This document shows positions 12,401-25,210 of a stretch of DNA of 64,000 bases, piece after piece. The notes under the pieces are model-generated. The model had not been told where the DNA came from. It was given only the letters and a program-made list of their open reading frames with translations, and made no database searches. The DNA lies in NCBI GenBank assembly GCA_964019135.1, contig OZ025248.1, forward strand, positions 45,315,670 through 45,379,669, written 5' to 3'. Positions within the stretch are counted from its first letter, which is position 1; every line of letters starts with the position of its first letter. This DNA comes from Arenicola marina. Taxonomy: Eukaryota; Annelida; Polychaeta; Arenicolidae. The translations under genes and the position numbers were made by a program.

Positions 12401-14022
12401 TCGCACCCTATGAGCCTCCATGGCCACTAACAGGACTAATGGCGAAGCTCGCACCCTATGAGCCTCCATGGCCACTAACAGGGCTAATGGCGGAGCTCGC
12501 ACCCTATGAGCCTCCATGGCCATTAACAGGGCTAATGGCGGAGCTCGCACCCTATGAGCCTCCATGGCCACTAACAGGGCTAATGGCGGAGCTCGCACCC
12601 TATGAGCCTCCATGGCCACTAACAGGGCTAATGGCGGAGCTCGCACCCTATGAGCCTCCATGGCCATTAACAGGGCTAATGGCGGAGCTCGCACCCTATG
12701 AGCCGCCATGGCCATTACCAGGGCTAATGGCGGAGCTCGCACCCTATGAGCCTCCATGGCCATTAACAGGGCTAATGGCGGAGCTCGCACCCTATGAGCC
12801 TCCATGGCCATTACCAGGGCTAATGGCGGAGCTCGCACCCTATGAGCCGCCATGGCCATTAACAGGGATAATGGCGGAGCTCGCACCCTATGAGCCTCCA
12901 TGGCCACTAACAGGGCTAATGGCGGAGCTCGCACCCTATGAGCCGCCATGGCCATTAACAGGGATAATGGCGGAGCTCGCACCTTATGAGCCTCCATGGC
13001 CATTAACAGGGCTAATGGCGGAGCTCGCACCCTATGAGCCGCCATGGCCATTAACAGGGCTAATGGCGGAGCTCGCACCCTATGAGCCTCCATGGCCATT
13101 AACAGGGCTAATGGCGGAGCTCGCACCCTATGAGCCGCCATGGCCATTAACAGGGCTAATGGCGGAGCTCGCACCCTATGAGCCTCCATGGCCATTAACA
13201 GGGCTAATGGCGGAGCTCGCACCCTATGAGCCTCCATGGCCACTAACAGGGCTAATGGCGGAGCTCGCACCCTATGAGCCTCCATGGCCACTAACAGGGC
13301 TAATGGCGGAGCTCGCACCCTATGAGCCCCCATGGCCATTAACAGGGCTAATGGCGGAGCTCGCACCCTATGAGCCTCCATGGCCATTAACAGGGCTAAT
13401 GGCGGAGCTCGCACCCTATGAGCCTCCATGGCCATTAACAGGGCTAATGGCGGAGCTCGCACCCTATGAGCCTCCATGGCCATTAACAGGGCTAATGGCG
13501 GAGCTCGCACCCTATGAGCCTCCATGGCCATTAACAGGGCTAATGGCGGAGCTCGCACCCTATGAGCCTCCATGGCCATTAACAGGGCTAATGGCGGAGC
13601 TCGCACCCTATGAGCCGCCATGGCCATTAACAGGGCTAATGGCGGAGCTCGCACCCTATGAGCCTCCATGGCCATTAACAGGGCCTATGGCGGAGCTCGC
13701 ACCCTATGAGCCTCCATGGCCATTAACAGGGCTAATGGCGGAGCTCGCACCCTATGAGCCTCCATGGCCATTAACAGGGCTAATGGCGGAGCTCGCACCC
13801 TATGAGCCTCCATGGCCATTAACAGGGCTAATGGCGGAGCTCGCACCCTATGAGCCTCCATGGCCATTAACAGGGCCTATGGCGGAGCTCGCACCCTATG
13901 AGCCTCCATGGCCATTAACAGGGCTAATGGCGGAGCTCGCACCCTATGAGCCTCCATGGCCATTAACAGGGCTAATGGCGGAGCTCGCACCCTATGAGCC
14001 TCCATGGCCATTAACAGGGCTA
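9463..14022 (+). repeat. 48-bp minisatellite, 95 units, encoding a 16-residue repeat ORF
   Basis: There are exactly 95 units of 48 bp, each with GAGCTC and CCATGG sites; the first (from 9463) has a one-base insertion at its start. The + frame opens after a TAA at 9460-9462, reads the repeat MAELAPYEPPWPLTGL, leaves the array and stops at 14124 after 34 unique residues; the first ATG is at 9511. The - strand is also open for about 1,400 codons. The three common variable positions (CCT/CCC/CCG for Pro, TTA/CTA for Leu, GGG/GGA for Gly) are all synonymous in the + frame. Only about ten units change a + residue: two E to K, four T to P, two L to I, two L to P. On the - strand the same sites change residues freely. 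The array ends about 280 bp before the P450 start. It may be plain satellite or a repetitive coding exon; no promoter or splice evidence settles this. Confidence 0.95.
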
Positions 14023-14303
14023 ATGGAGCCAACGCGTGTTCATTCTGACATGAGACTGAATGAGACCATTTCCGTCTATGTTCACACTCATGCAGTGACG
14101 GTCGTGATCAGAAGGGGCGATTAGGTTGCAACTTTCTGCTCGGATTTGACCTCTTTATTTGACACATTCATTCGGATAAATAATGCGCTATAGCCAAGAA
14201 GACTAAGCATAAATAATTTAGCGATTAATTTCAAGATTGCGTAGTCACAAGTTCATATTTATTACCTGGTTTCCTCTCTATGAAATAGAGAACGTTTTCA
14301 GAC
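14023..14303 (+). other. Unique upstream region of the P450 gene
   Basis: About 280 bp separate the satellite from the P450 ATG. The sequence is AT-rich near 14190-14230. I could not fix a TATA box or transcription start. The presumed 5' UTR and core promoter lie here or further upstream within the array. Confidence 0.4.
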
Positions 14304-17300
14304 ATGGGCGTAATGCAGTCTATGGAAGGATTTCTCCAGGGGGACAAGTGCACAGGCGTTTCCTTGGCGACAGGCGCTGTGGTGGCTCTCGGTCTCATGC
14401 TTGTCTACCGGAACGTTACCCGGAAACGCATGAATCTGCCGCCTGGCCCCTCCCCACTACCCCTCGTCGGCAGCATCATCGGTAAGTTCGCCTTTCGGTC
14501 AAAATTCCGTTGGCTTAGAGTTGCAAAGATATCCGTATTGGCATGGTCCGTCTCCTATATAACGCTTCACGGAATTGGCTGTTGTAGTGAATGACAGAGG
14601 CGAGTAATTTATGAGTTATACTGGTATTGTAATATTTCATCCAGTAAATGGAATAGGAATCAAAATTGTCGATGATTATTTCTCATAGAGCTTTACCGTC
14701 AAAAAGATACCTTGAAGTATTTACGAGAGCTGAGGGACGAGTATGGTGACGTCTACATTGTTTATGCCGGTAAGTCGTTCATTAAAAATGTTAACGGTAT
14801 TGTATATCGGCGTGTTACATAAAAGTGGGAGGTACATATATAAGTACCTTGCAATCCCATTGAATCACTCCCATAATTACATTATAACCATTGTATTTCA
14901 ACTATAATACTATTTCAGGAAGTATTACAATGCAACCGTTAGTTTTCGGGCGCGATATCCGGCCGCACCCCGACCCCCACCACTGCCCCCCGTCCTCACC
15001 CCCAATCTGGTCTTGAACTTTTGAGATACTTCAAAAATCGCTGCCCCCCCTCCCCCCCCCCCCCCCCCACCCCCATCCCGTATCGGTCTGGATACCATGA
15101 GGAAGAAAACCTATGGTACTTATAGTTCACTTGTAATATTTACCCTACCACCAGGAACGCTGCCGGTTGTGTTTCTGAACACCGCTGAGCTGGTGCGCGA
15201 AGCTTACATCAGAAAGGGTGACACCTTGTCCGGACGACCCCAAGTGACCACATGTAAGTCAAACGCACGCCGTGAGAACTAGCGAACTACCCACCTGTAG
15301 TATGCGCCACACCTATCGCAAATGTCGTAAAATATATATTGTTGTTATTGTGGTTATGGTACATGTATTATCGTTATGTATCCCATTACTACTTACAACG
15401 CGAATTATCAGAAACAATGTCGATTATTTACAAGTGATTTCCTGTTTTGTTCTCTCATGATGCAGTGAATATCGTGAGTAGCTATGGTAAGGACATCATT
15501 CTAGGACAGCCTACGGAGCTATGGAAAGCCCAGCGTAAGATTATGCATGGTGCTCTGAGGTAAACGCAATGAACGGGAAAAGGATGCATAACATGGAATC
15601 CTAACATACAGTGCGAGCAATACATAACACACGCTGAAAAAAGTAACATTTGGGTTACTTGTAACTGACAGAGAATAAATGACACACTTCATATAACATG
15701 TGTTGTTATACAGTTGTGATACATGTACAGTATAGGATCTAAATCCTAATTTCACGGACTCAAATATATAACTTTTCCAATACTTTTACTTTAAAAGCAA
15801 ATTCTTAGCCACCCCACCAAAATTATGGAGCGGCAAGTGTAAACCCCTTCAATGATGCGAGACGAAATACCATTCTGCCAACTGTTAATTTGATGTGAAG
15901 TTAATATCTACATATTGAACTAAAGTAAAGTATGTCCAGAAAAAATATTCTGGAGACAAAAGTCATCTTCGTCGACAAAATGTCTTTATAAAATTTATTT
16001 GTCGGGAGGAAACTGTGTTCTGTCTGTAGAAGTGCATTTGTCGACGGAAGTAACTGTGGTCCACAGACTGGCATTTTGTCTTGACAGACTGGCATTTTGT
16101 CTCGACAGACTGTTGTTGACGACATAAACTAAGGGTGAGGTTTCACCGCAGGAAGTACGCGAGCGGTGAGCACTTAGAGGCGCTGGTGAGTAGCGCCATT
16201 GACAAAGTGGCGACCCTGTTGGAGCGCCACGAACCGGATGAACCTGTCGATATTGAGCGATACATCTCCCTGCTGTTCTGCAATATCACACTGACGATGA
16301 CCTTGGGAAAAGAGTAAGTAATTTCATTTATAACCGGCACATGAAAGATGTCGGTGTCCTAACGTCGACTGCCCATCATTAGAAATTTACTGGGCGATTT
16401 AGTTGGTGCTTAATAAATGCTTTACATAAATATCTGTCAAGAAGTGTAAGCTTAACTGTCGCCTTTGAACCCCATTCACAGACAAACCATGTGCCATCAA
16501 GGACTGAATCCTTAGTACTCTTGGCTATGTCACCAACCGTATTAAAAAGGGACCTCTTTATTTTCTTTCAGGATGGACTTAGAAGATGAATTCTTCTGCT
16601 ACATAAAGAGCGAGTGGGATGGACTAAATGACATGATTGGCGGCGGCCTGGCAGCTGACTATATTCCGATCTTGCGATTCATTCCGACCCCAACACTTCG
16701 CAAAATTAAGAGCGTCACGAAGCAAATGATGGCTTACCTTGGGACGGCACTACGTGAACACAGAGACACGTACAACCCGGGTACGTACACGGTTAACCGC
16801 TTCCTCTGCGCTAGTAGCGTACAGAAATATCATACATAAACTCCCTAAACACAAGATTAAAGCAAATTCAACAAGTAGGTCAATAGACTGTTTCAGATAC
16901 CCCCGGCGACATGTATCGTCAAAATAATACACTGCGTGTTTCGGGTCAGAAAATCGATTTCCTGCATGCGTCTGTCGTACGTCAGTCTCCAGTTGGTTCA
17001 GGTACCCGGCTATAACGTTTCTTCGGGTGCCCCCCCCCCCTTCAGACCCTAAGATATATCTTGGCCCCAATACTGTGCCCCCCGGCCAGGGGTGTGGGGC
17101 AGGTACAAGGGGCACGTGCCCCGGCCTCTTCTCTTTCAGACCCTAAGATATACCTTACCCCCCCCCCCCCCCACTACCCTTATAAAAAAAAATTCTGTGC
17201 ACCATGGCTACCTACCTCTGGGTTTTACATGTATTTTTTGTGTTTTGTGGAACAATGTATTGTCCTTTCAAGAATTCCTGCACACGCCCCTGCATGTCAC

Positions 17301-20300
17301 ACGAGTACATACCGGGCCATATCATCGCGTTATAACTATTAGAATTAGCTTTTAATATCTCCAGACAAAATAAGTTTCAGAAAGATAATTATTTTCGAAC
17401 TGAAGAACATCGACAAACCATGAATACGACCGCTTTCCTGCTAGGCACATGGCAGTAAACCTCATTGCATTTGGCGGTTGGCAATTACCTCCGCATGTTT
17501 TCTCAGCTTGTATGCATCCGTCTCATTCTTAAAATTGTAAAGGTGTATCCTTTAATAGTCAAGATATTTATCTATAATTTTTCTTTTATGTTATACCCGT
17601 TTTATTATAAATCGTTGAGAACCACACAGCTATAAATCCGTAGTTGCCTTTGCGTGCTAGAGCAAGCGCAGAGCAAGCTAGAGTTACCCAAAACACGCGT
17701 ATGCCAGAATATCCCCTGGAACGGTCTATTACATTACGTATTTTTGAAACTCCGGTGAAGTGGTCCATCTCCAGAACAGGACTCGGCAGGAAAGAGCCCG
17801 AACGATGCTTGCCTGTCGCAAATCATGGGCTTATCCCGAACTGACCACGGACGCGGATTACAGTTAAGGTCAACTGTGCAAAAAAATAACATGGCGCTGA
17901 TGTAGTTACAACACTAACCGCTAGGAGGCGATACACTATCACAAGTAGAACCATCAAGGTGTGTGCGCTTCATTGACGTCATGCCAGGTCTGTCGTCATG
18001 CATTAGAACCAAATGCGCAGCTCGTGGGTGGTCTTTGAATTTACCGTTACCATGGGAGCAAGTACGGCCTTAATGTATACTTCTGAATTGAAATGGAATT
18101 AGCTATTAAACCGGGTTTGATGTGAACTAGACAAATAGCATGGCATGATATTTTAGTTTCGACGAGATCGATACGTATGTTCAGGCCTTTAGTTGATAAA
18201 ATGCGATATATAGTCTTTAATTCTCCCCTTCGTTATATTGATTAGCCATTGAAGTAATTGTTGACTTCGTCTTGACCTCGGGAAGTCACAGGAATTCAAT
18301 TCCCATGTCTCTGTAGTTTAGCGCGGTAGTTTTTCGAGGATTTTTGTCATACCACAAAAAATAATATGGAACTGTTCGTTTTGATGTTGGCGCCAGAATC
18401 AGCAGACTAGGACAGATCTGGCATTACGTCAGACACGGATCGCACACACGTGCAGGTTATAAATATGTTTGGATTTACGATCCCATTGTAATGAACACAT
18501 AGCTGGTTGTTTACCGGGAAAAGTGACAGCTAACCCTCGACACACGCACTGCTTGAACAAACAATATAATACAATCAACATATTGCCATATTGGCTGAAC
18601 AACGCATAAAATCACTTTGTAACGAGTAAGTGATCAGTTTTATTTGCCTTTCTGCACGAACGCGATTTTAACGGTATATATGTCAATACACAAATATTGA
18701 TTAATATTGATCTTGATTTAACAGCGTTAAACTATTGGGTTGGAATCCTCTATTGACGTTCAAAACTTTGTTATCAAGTGAAGCAATAGACCAATGATAA
18801 GTCCATAATATTAACACTTCTTTATCATTACAAACACGTATTCAGTGGCGTAGCCAGCCGTACGCACGTACGCTCGTGTGTACACATTGGGCTGTGCCGG
18901 TACGTGCAATCCTGTTGTTTGGGAGTAATTTGTTTCATTGAATGTGCAGCAGGTGCTTACACTTGCTCGAGTATCTGGTTACGCCCCTGGTATTCATGGT
19001 AAAATGAAACGAAGACGCTACTATTTCTCAGAAAACTTTACTTCTGATTCTTACTTGGACAACCAATATATATTTGTTATTGTTACTGTTTGCTGACAGA
19101 GAGTGTGACCGACTTCACATATCACTTGCTGGAGATGAAACAGGAGGTTGAGGAGGAAGAGACTAATGTTCTCTCGCAAATGACCGAACAGCATATGCTG
19201 TACCTCATGTTTGATTTATTTATAGGTAAAATCACTTATATTAACTTACCATGTGTTAATTAACTCCCATGTGGCATAATCACAAAATATTTGTGATCGC
19301 ATCCAACATAAGTAGAGACATGCCGAAAAATCATGTAAAGGCCGAGGTGCTTATTCCTATGAGCGATTGCGGCAAGTTATACTTCAAGATGTTATTATTA
19401 TTAGTATTCCTATAAATAAATATGGTTTTCTTAAATAATCTATTGGTTCTTATAAAACATTACTTGCAGTTCATACGTATAAACTTTCATACAGCGATAT
19501 TTTTTTAAGATGACGTTATTTAATTAATTTCTAAGTATGGACTGAAATCATTGGCTTAACTTTATGGCGATTCATGTAGAATATTCTTCACAACTAGTTG
19601 CATGTAGCTATATTGAAAAGGAAAAATTGTGTCTGTATGGGATATCTACGCCTGCCACCTACCCCAGCGGGCATGGACACGTCCCGTATCACGCTGGCCT
19701 GGCTGGTGCAGTACCTGGCCATGTATCCAGAGGTGCAGGACAAAGTACGGACAGAAGTGCAACATGCCATCGGTAAATAAGTCCGTGCATGTAATACATT
19801 ATATAACACCACTTGATTTGGTTTGCCCCCCCCACCCCTCTTCCCCCCCATTTTGTTGGTAGTAAGGACCCCCGCACCCCCGTTTTCATAAGCTTGGATC
19901 TACCCCTTCCACCATCCAGCGAAATGTCGTCCAAACGTAGGGTCACGTTCGGCGTCAAGTGCGTTAGACTAGGTCAGCGCAAGTGGCTTGTGTGTGGTTC
20001 GAGCCCCACCAGTGCATAAGTCTATGTTTGTACAGATAAAGACCCCACGTCTTTTTTCGCAAGAGAGGAGAAAGTTACTTCGGGAGACATGGCTCCTCTC
20101 TACCTGAACTCTTGCCATCGTCGCGATATGACCCACTGAAGTCCAAGCGTTCTATCGGAAACATTTTAATTGTGCTTTAATGACTTGATTCTTTCCGGTA
20201 TAGGTTCACGCAGGCAGGTTAAGGCGGCCGATCGGGGCAGCCTGTCGTATACCTACAGCGTCATCCATGAAGTACTGCGTCTCAGACCCATAATACCTTT

Positions 20301-20831
20301 CCTCATCCCTCATGTGGCCACAGCGGACACTACCCTAGGTCAGTATAGGGGTGGGTGTTTCTCAAACCCAGTATACGTCTCCTGCTCCCCTGTCTCTATC
20401 TTTAACTCTGTAGCAAATGTATTTGCGAGATTCGCCGCTTTGACGTTACCGTTAATCATATGAGCCCCCATAACGTTATTTCAGGCGCGTATGATATCCC
20501 AGCGGGCACCGTGCTGACCGCCAACGTCATGAACATTCATCGGGATCCGCGAGAGTGGGAGGATCCGGAAGAGTTCAAACCGGAGCGCTTTCTGGACAGC
20601 GACGGCCAGTTCCTGACGAGGCCGGGATGGTTGCCCTTCTCCACCGGGAAGAGGGTCTGCGTCGGGGAGTCCCTGGCCAAGGTCGAGATCCTGATGATCG
20701 TGGCGCAGCTGATCCGGAGATTCTCCTTCCACCCGTGTCCCGGAGAATCCCTGACGGCCCAGTATAAACCTAACGTTCTGCAAATGCGACCTAAGCCGTT
20801 CCGAGTAGTAATCAAACCGGTTGATAACTAA
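14304..20831 (+). CDS. Microsomal cytochrome P450, clan 2 (CYP2/CYP17/CYP1-like), 10 coding exons
   Basis: This is a heme-thiolate monooxygenase, anchored in the endoplasmic reticulum and fed electrons by P450 reductase; its substrate is unknown. Exons: 14304-14481, 14689-14769, 15155-15253, 15466-15559, 16152-16313, 16572-16780, 19100-19225, 19668-19772, 20204-20338 and 20485-20831. They total 1,536 nt (511 residues, usual family length), and every intron is GT-AG. Features in order: a membrane anchor at about residues 17-38; a proline-rich hinge NLPPGPSPLPLVG; helix C W139-x3-R143; helix I AGMDTS at 317-322, with the proton-relay Thr321, its Ala codon split by intron 7; helix K E374-V-L-R377; PERF at 429-432; and the heme loop FSTGKRVCVG at 448-457 with Cys455 as the iron ligand. 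The I-helix and the LIPHVATAD segment resemble CYP17 and CYP1 as well as CYP2, so I assign only the clan. Intron 6 (2.3 kb) holds a MITE and intron 8 a SINE. All motifs are intact, so the gene is probably functional. Confidence 0.95.
16040..16125. repeat. Short direct repeat in P450 intron 4
   Basis: Two adjacent copies of a ~20-bp phrase (CAGACTGGCATTTTGTCT) lie just before the exon 5 acceptor, among several further GTCGAC and TTTGTC words. Minor simple repetition. Confidence 0.6.
17020..17175. repeat. C-run repeat in P450 intron 6
   Basis: The phrase TCAGACCCTAAGATATA occurs at about 17043 and again near 17137, each beside long poly-C runs and GGCCCC words. It is a ~93-bp imperfect tandem duplication of a low-complexity dispersed repeat; related wording (CTTCAGACCC) recurs near 51488. 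Confidence 0.6.
18843..18989. mobile_element. 147-bp MITE in P450 intron 6, 5-bp target-site duplication
   Basis: The termini CAGTGGCGTAGCCAG and CTGGTTACGCCCCTG are imperfect inverted repeats. GTATT occurs directly outside each end (18838-18842 and 18990-18994). The interior is non-coding. The CAGxGGCG end and 5-bp duplication suggest a hAT-like non-autonomous element; the superfamily is inferred. Confidence 0.8.
19955..20165 (+). mobile_element. Diverged tRNA-derived SINE in P450 intron 8
   Basis: It contains a B-box-like GTGGTTCGAGCCCCACC, then the family body (CCCCACGTCTTTTTTCGC, a CATGGCTCCTCTCTAC-type segment, CGCGATATGACCCA and a GTCCAAGCGTTCT tail region) in the same order as the intact SINE at 33634. 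The A-box end is degraded. It lies wholly within the intron and ends about 40 bp before exon 9. Confidence 0.65.
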
Positions 20832-21470
20832 CATGGCTGAACTTGGGGCCCCGGCGAGTCCAATGACAGATGACCTGGTGTGTTAGGCCGCCGTGGTAAC
20901 GACCGCCATATAGGAGTGGCAACCCTTAGTAGGATTAGATCAAAAATGGATGCTATAGCGTTATTCCGGCGCGGATCCAGGCAAATCCGCCACGTGATTT
21001 TAACAGTCATTGACATCCCTTTGCTTGTAGGGCGATAGGAGGGTAAACCCCCTTGGATCTATTACTAAGAGCCTGCTCTTAAACAGGAAAAGAACACATG
21101 TACAATGATTTATGGTTCGACCGAAGTAGTGTTGAGTAGGCCTACGATTAATAACATGACTGCCAAATTGCTTGGTGGGAACGCCGTGTGGTTTATTTTC
21201 AAATTATCATAAACCATTTATGACAATTTTACTGAAATTCGTTGTATATCTGTATAGATTTCATTAGCCGTAGAATAAATAATCTTTTCATAATGCACCA
21301 AATATACATTTGCTCGAGTTTTTTGTCATGCGTCACTGCTATATGTGCCATAGTTAAGGCAGCAGAGAATATATAAGATTACAATTATACTGATACATTT
21401 GCTAGCTGTGATCAAACAATTGCTATAATGTATAGATGCCATGAACTAGCTATGTCTTTGTATTTTTAGG
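20832..21470 (+). other. P450 3' UTR and downstream spacer
   Basis: Follows the P450 stop. No other gene is seen. The only canonical poly(A) hexamer in the first 450 bp is listed separately. Confidence 0.5.
21274..21279 (+). promoter_or_regulatory. Candidate poly(A) signal AATAAA for the P450
   Basis: AATAAA lies about 440 bp past the stop codon, in an AT-rich stretch and followed by TTTTCA. It would give a plausible 3' UTR of about 460 bp. Confidence 0.45.
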
Positions 21471-22325
21471 GATGGTAAATGGACCACCTATATATATCCT
21501 GTTTACCAATGTATCACCATTGGAAATTTACCATGGTATGTTTACCTTAAATACCATAGTAATTTACCATGATACATTTACTATGCCTACTATAGTAAAT
21601 TTACCATGCCCATGGTAAATTTACCATGGTAGGCATAGTAAATGGACCATGGTATGTTTACTATGCGTACTGTAGTAAATTTACCATGGCCATGGTAAAC
21701 CCTACTATGGTTAATTTACCATGGAACCTTTACTATGCCTACTATGGTAAATGTACCATGGCCATGGTAAATGCCTACTATGGTAAATTTACCATGGTAC
21801 CTTTACTATGCCTACTGTGGTAAATTTACCATGGCCATGGTAAACCCTACTATGGTAAATTTACTATGGTACATTTACCATGGCTATGGTCAATGCCTAC
21901 TGTGGTAAATTTACCATGGTACCTTTACTATGCCTACTATGGTAAATTTACCATGGTACATTTACGATGCCTACTATGGTAAATTTACCATGGCCACGGT
22001 AAATTTACTATAGTGAGCCTAGTAAATGTACCTTGGTAAATTTGCCATGGTATATTTAGGTAGAATACTATAGTTATTTACCATGATGCATTTTCTATGG
22101 TAAATCTACCATGGTATGCCAATGGTCAATGCACCATGGTATCTTCATTGTATACATTAACCATATATTAGGGTAAATGTACCATTGGTATAAACATGAT
22201 AAATGTACCATGGTAAATATACCATGGTATCTTTGTGGTTCACATGTACCATGGTAAATGTGTCAAAAACCCCATGGTACATTTACCATAGTATATGTAC
22301 CATGGTTTTACCATAGTAAAATTTC
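21471..22325. repeat. Palindromic TTTACCATGGTAAA satellite
   Basis: About 850 bp built almost wholly from the words TTTACCATGGTA, ACTATGGTAAA and GGCCATGGTAAA in both orientations, with imperfect spacing and no fixed period. The self-complementary words should form many small hairpins. No coding function. Confidence 0.9.
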
Positions 22326-24189
22326 ATATGGGAAATAGCAGGCACTGCCATTCTAGGCTGTCTATTTTGGCGTACAGCAGACCGGACCGGGCAACTGGTC
22401 TGTGCTCCATACCCCATGTCCAGAACACGTGACCGGTGTCTACCCGGCTGCCCACTATACGACCTTGATTTTTGAACTTAAGATGAACGTGTGTTAGGGC
22501 ACAAACGTCATGGTGACGAAAACGTCAGATCACATGGTCTGAGCCATCTAGGAGCAAATGTACAGTTGCACACTGTGCCTCGATTGCAGTATCTGTTGAC
22601 GGGGGCTATGAATATATGAGGCAGTAACTCTTCAGTTTCAGATATATTTAAGGGCTTTCATAAACGATAGAATATGGGTATCGCCCCCCCCCCCCCTCCC
22701 TCCGGGTTCATCCCTTGGAACCTTCTATTCCAAACAACTTTAGATTTCTTTTTTTTCCTGCGCCTTAATTCGCAAATGTCGGCCTCCAAGAGGTCCCTAC
22801 TTGTCAATCAATCAATCCTTTAGCCCCGAGTGGCCCCGCCCTGTCTCCTTCAGAAACGCCACGCAGCTTTGTTTGAGCGATAACCGGGATGGTTGAAATT
22901 AAACTTTACTGTATATTTCATTCTACCAAGGTATGACGTTTTGGTACTATGACGTTTTGGGTTCTAACAAACGTGGGGCGACTCGCCACGTTTGGATCCG
23001 TAACCGCGGAGGCGATCCCGGGAGAGGGGGAAAATATTTTCTAAAAACTTTAGATAGATCCTAAAAACGCCCTTCTCCTTGCTGGCCGCCGCCGCCGCCC
23101 AATGTGTGCAACCCGGCTCGCCTAGCTTGTAGAGAGTCTGTGTTGTTTCCCGGTGTTACTTTTCGCATAGATTTGGGCAGCCGGCCAACACCGGAGAAGG
23201 GTTTTTGCACCCGCCCCCCCCCCCTCCCCGCTCTTCCCCATAAAAACACCAGCAGGTGTCGCTGGTGTGTCTATACAACCCAAGTGTGCCACGTTGATGA
23301 TTAGAGTGTGTGTGGGAGTGGCATGCTTCTTTATGTGCTAGCATATCACGTATATCGAGCAATTACGGACCGTCGCATTTTGTTTTATTGACGTTTACCC
23401 ATTAGTGCATGTTGTCAGTACTCTTGTCGGGGATCAGCAATTGCGGATTCAAGAAACCTGAACCATAAGACTGTGTGTGGTCCAACCATAGGTCCATGAT
23501 TTCAGCAATGCCACCATTCACTGGAGTGTCGATATTTACCATATGAAGTAATAGTCGAATCGAAGTAACTGTCCGTTCGATAAATGGTAGTGCGTGTATT
23601 GTAACTGCTAAATAAACATGAATATAACGGTTCTGCATTGTAAAGATTATTACGGACATTCGCATATTTTCTCACCGGTTCTCTTCTATTGTGTTTGTCT
23701 TCCGTAGTATGTATATGTTTGTTTGAGGTGACCAGTTACAGCAGTTCGTTGTTTATTTTTTAAACGGAGTTGCTATGTTTATTTTTCAGTTTAAAGTTAT
23801 TATGTAAACCAAATGTAAACAGGCGTACCGACAGGGCCGAGTGAACTAGGCAGGGGCGAAATTTCAAAAAGAAAGAAAGGAGAGCACACGATGTCAGCCA
23901 GTCTGGACTCATCTATATGGCGACTGGCCGATGGCGTTTGAATGCGCTTGCTTCTGAACCCACGAACCCTTCCTGCCAAATGTGTGCCGCCCCGCAGATC
24001 CAATGTTTACCTTTTGTTACAATAAGTAACGTTATTGCACATTATTACTTACGACACTCTTTGTGCCCGGTAGACTGGGTGACACCTTCAGGAGTAACTC
24101 TTGCCATTAATTTTGAAGCCGACTTACACAAGAAAGCCATATATTCTCGCAAGTGTGGCAACAACTGGGATAATGTTTACGGATTGCGT
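22326..24189. other. Intergenic, no gene recognised
   Basis: Mixed unique sequence with C-runs (22685, 23212) and a GCC triplet run near 23088. An 87-codon frame on - (23402-23665) and several shorter ones have no recognisable domain. Confidence 0.4.
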
Positions 24190-24640
24190 TCATTTTCAGT
24201 TGAACATTTCCATTTTGCTCGATTTAAACAGAATATATGACAAAATATGTTGTATATATATTGGAAGTATATATGGATTGTTATTAATATAAACATGCCT
24301 TGTGTAACTCGAGACCCACAGGCTTTCCAGTATCTACTTATTTGTTCTCTTCCTCATGTTATTGATTGGAAGTTTAGGTTGACCGATTCTACTTTGACGC
24401 GTCGTTTCCTGTACGTGCTCTGGATATAAACTGTACGCCTTGATGCGTTATCGAATCAGATCTAGCTGCCATGACACCAATTTCCACGTACCTTCCACAT
24501 AAAATATTCAAAATTTGTTTTATACATTGTCTGATAATGTCCATGTTAGGGGGGTGCAAGGGGTATTTCCGTTACTCGGGAATGGGGTTTTCATTTCACC
24601 GTAAACTGGGATTGAGGCAAGTAATTCTTCGTTAACTGGG

Positions 24641-25209
24641 AACGGGGTATTAACCCACCGTCGTGATCAAGGAATGGGGTATTAACCCACCGTCGTGATC
24701 AAGGAATGGGGTATTAACCCGCCGTCGTGATCAAGGAATGGGGTATTAACCCACCGTCGTGATCAAGGAATGGGGTATTAACCCACCGTCGTGATCAAGG
24801 AATGGGGTATTAACCCGCCGTCGTGATCAAGGAATGGGGTATTAACCCGCCGTAGTGATCAAGGAATGGGGTATTAACCCGCCGTCGTGATCAAGGAATG
24901 GGGTATTAACCCACCGTCGTGATCAAGGAATGGGGTATTGACCCACCGTCGTGATCAAGGAATGGGGTATTAACCCGCCGTCGTGATCAAGGAATGGGGT
25001 ATTAACCCACCGTCGTGATCAAGGGATGGGGTATTAACCCACCGTCGTGATCAAGGAATGGGGTATTAACCCGCCGTCGTGATCAAGGAATGGGGTATTA
25101 ACCCGCCGTAGTGATCAAGGAATGGGGTATTAACCCGCCGTCGTGATCAAGGAATGGGGTATTAACCCACCGTCGTGATCAAGGAATGGGGTATTAACCC
25201 ACCGTCGTG
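24641..25209. repeat. 32-bp tandem repeat, about 18 units
   Basis: The unit core is GGAATGGGGTATTAACCC, then (A/G)CCGTCGTGATCAA. Units are nearly identical, with two-state variation (CACC/CGCC, GTCGTG/GTAGTG), indicating recent homogenisation. The array lies in the left arm of the inverted repeat described at 25211. Confidence 0.95.
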
Positions 25210-25210
25210 G

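Noticed and set aside
9215..13675. 1,486-codon reverse-strand ORF with MAMEAHRVRAPPLALL repeats
   Set aside because: Shadow of the 48-bp array; its variants are mostly replacement changes and the C-terminal extension has no domain.
24641..25209. CRISPR-like array
   Set aside because: Direct head-to-tail 32-bp units without unique spacers, in an animal genome.
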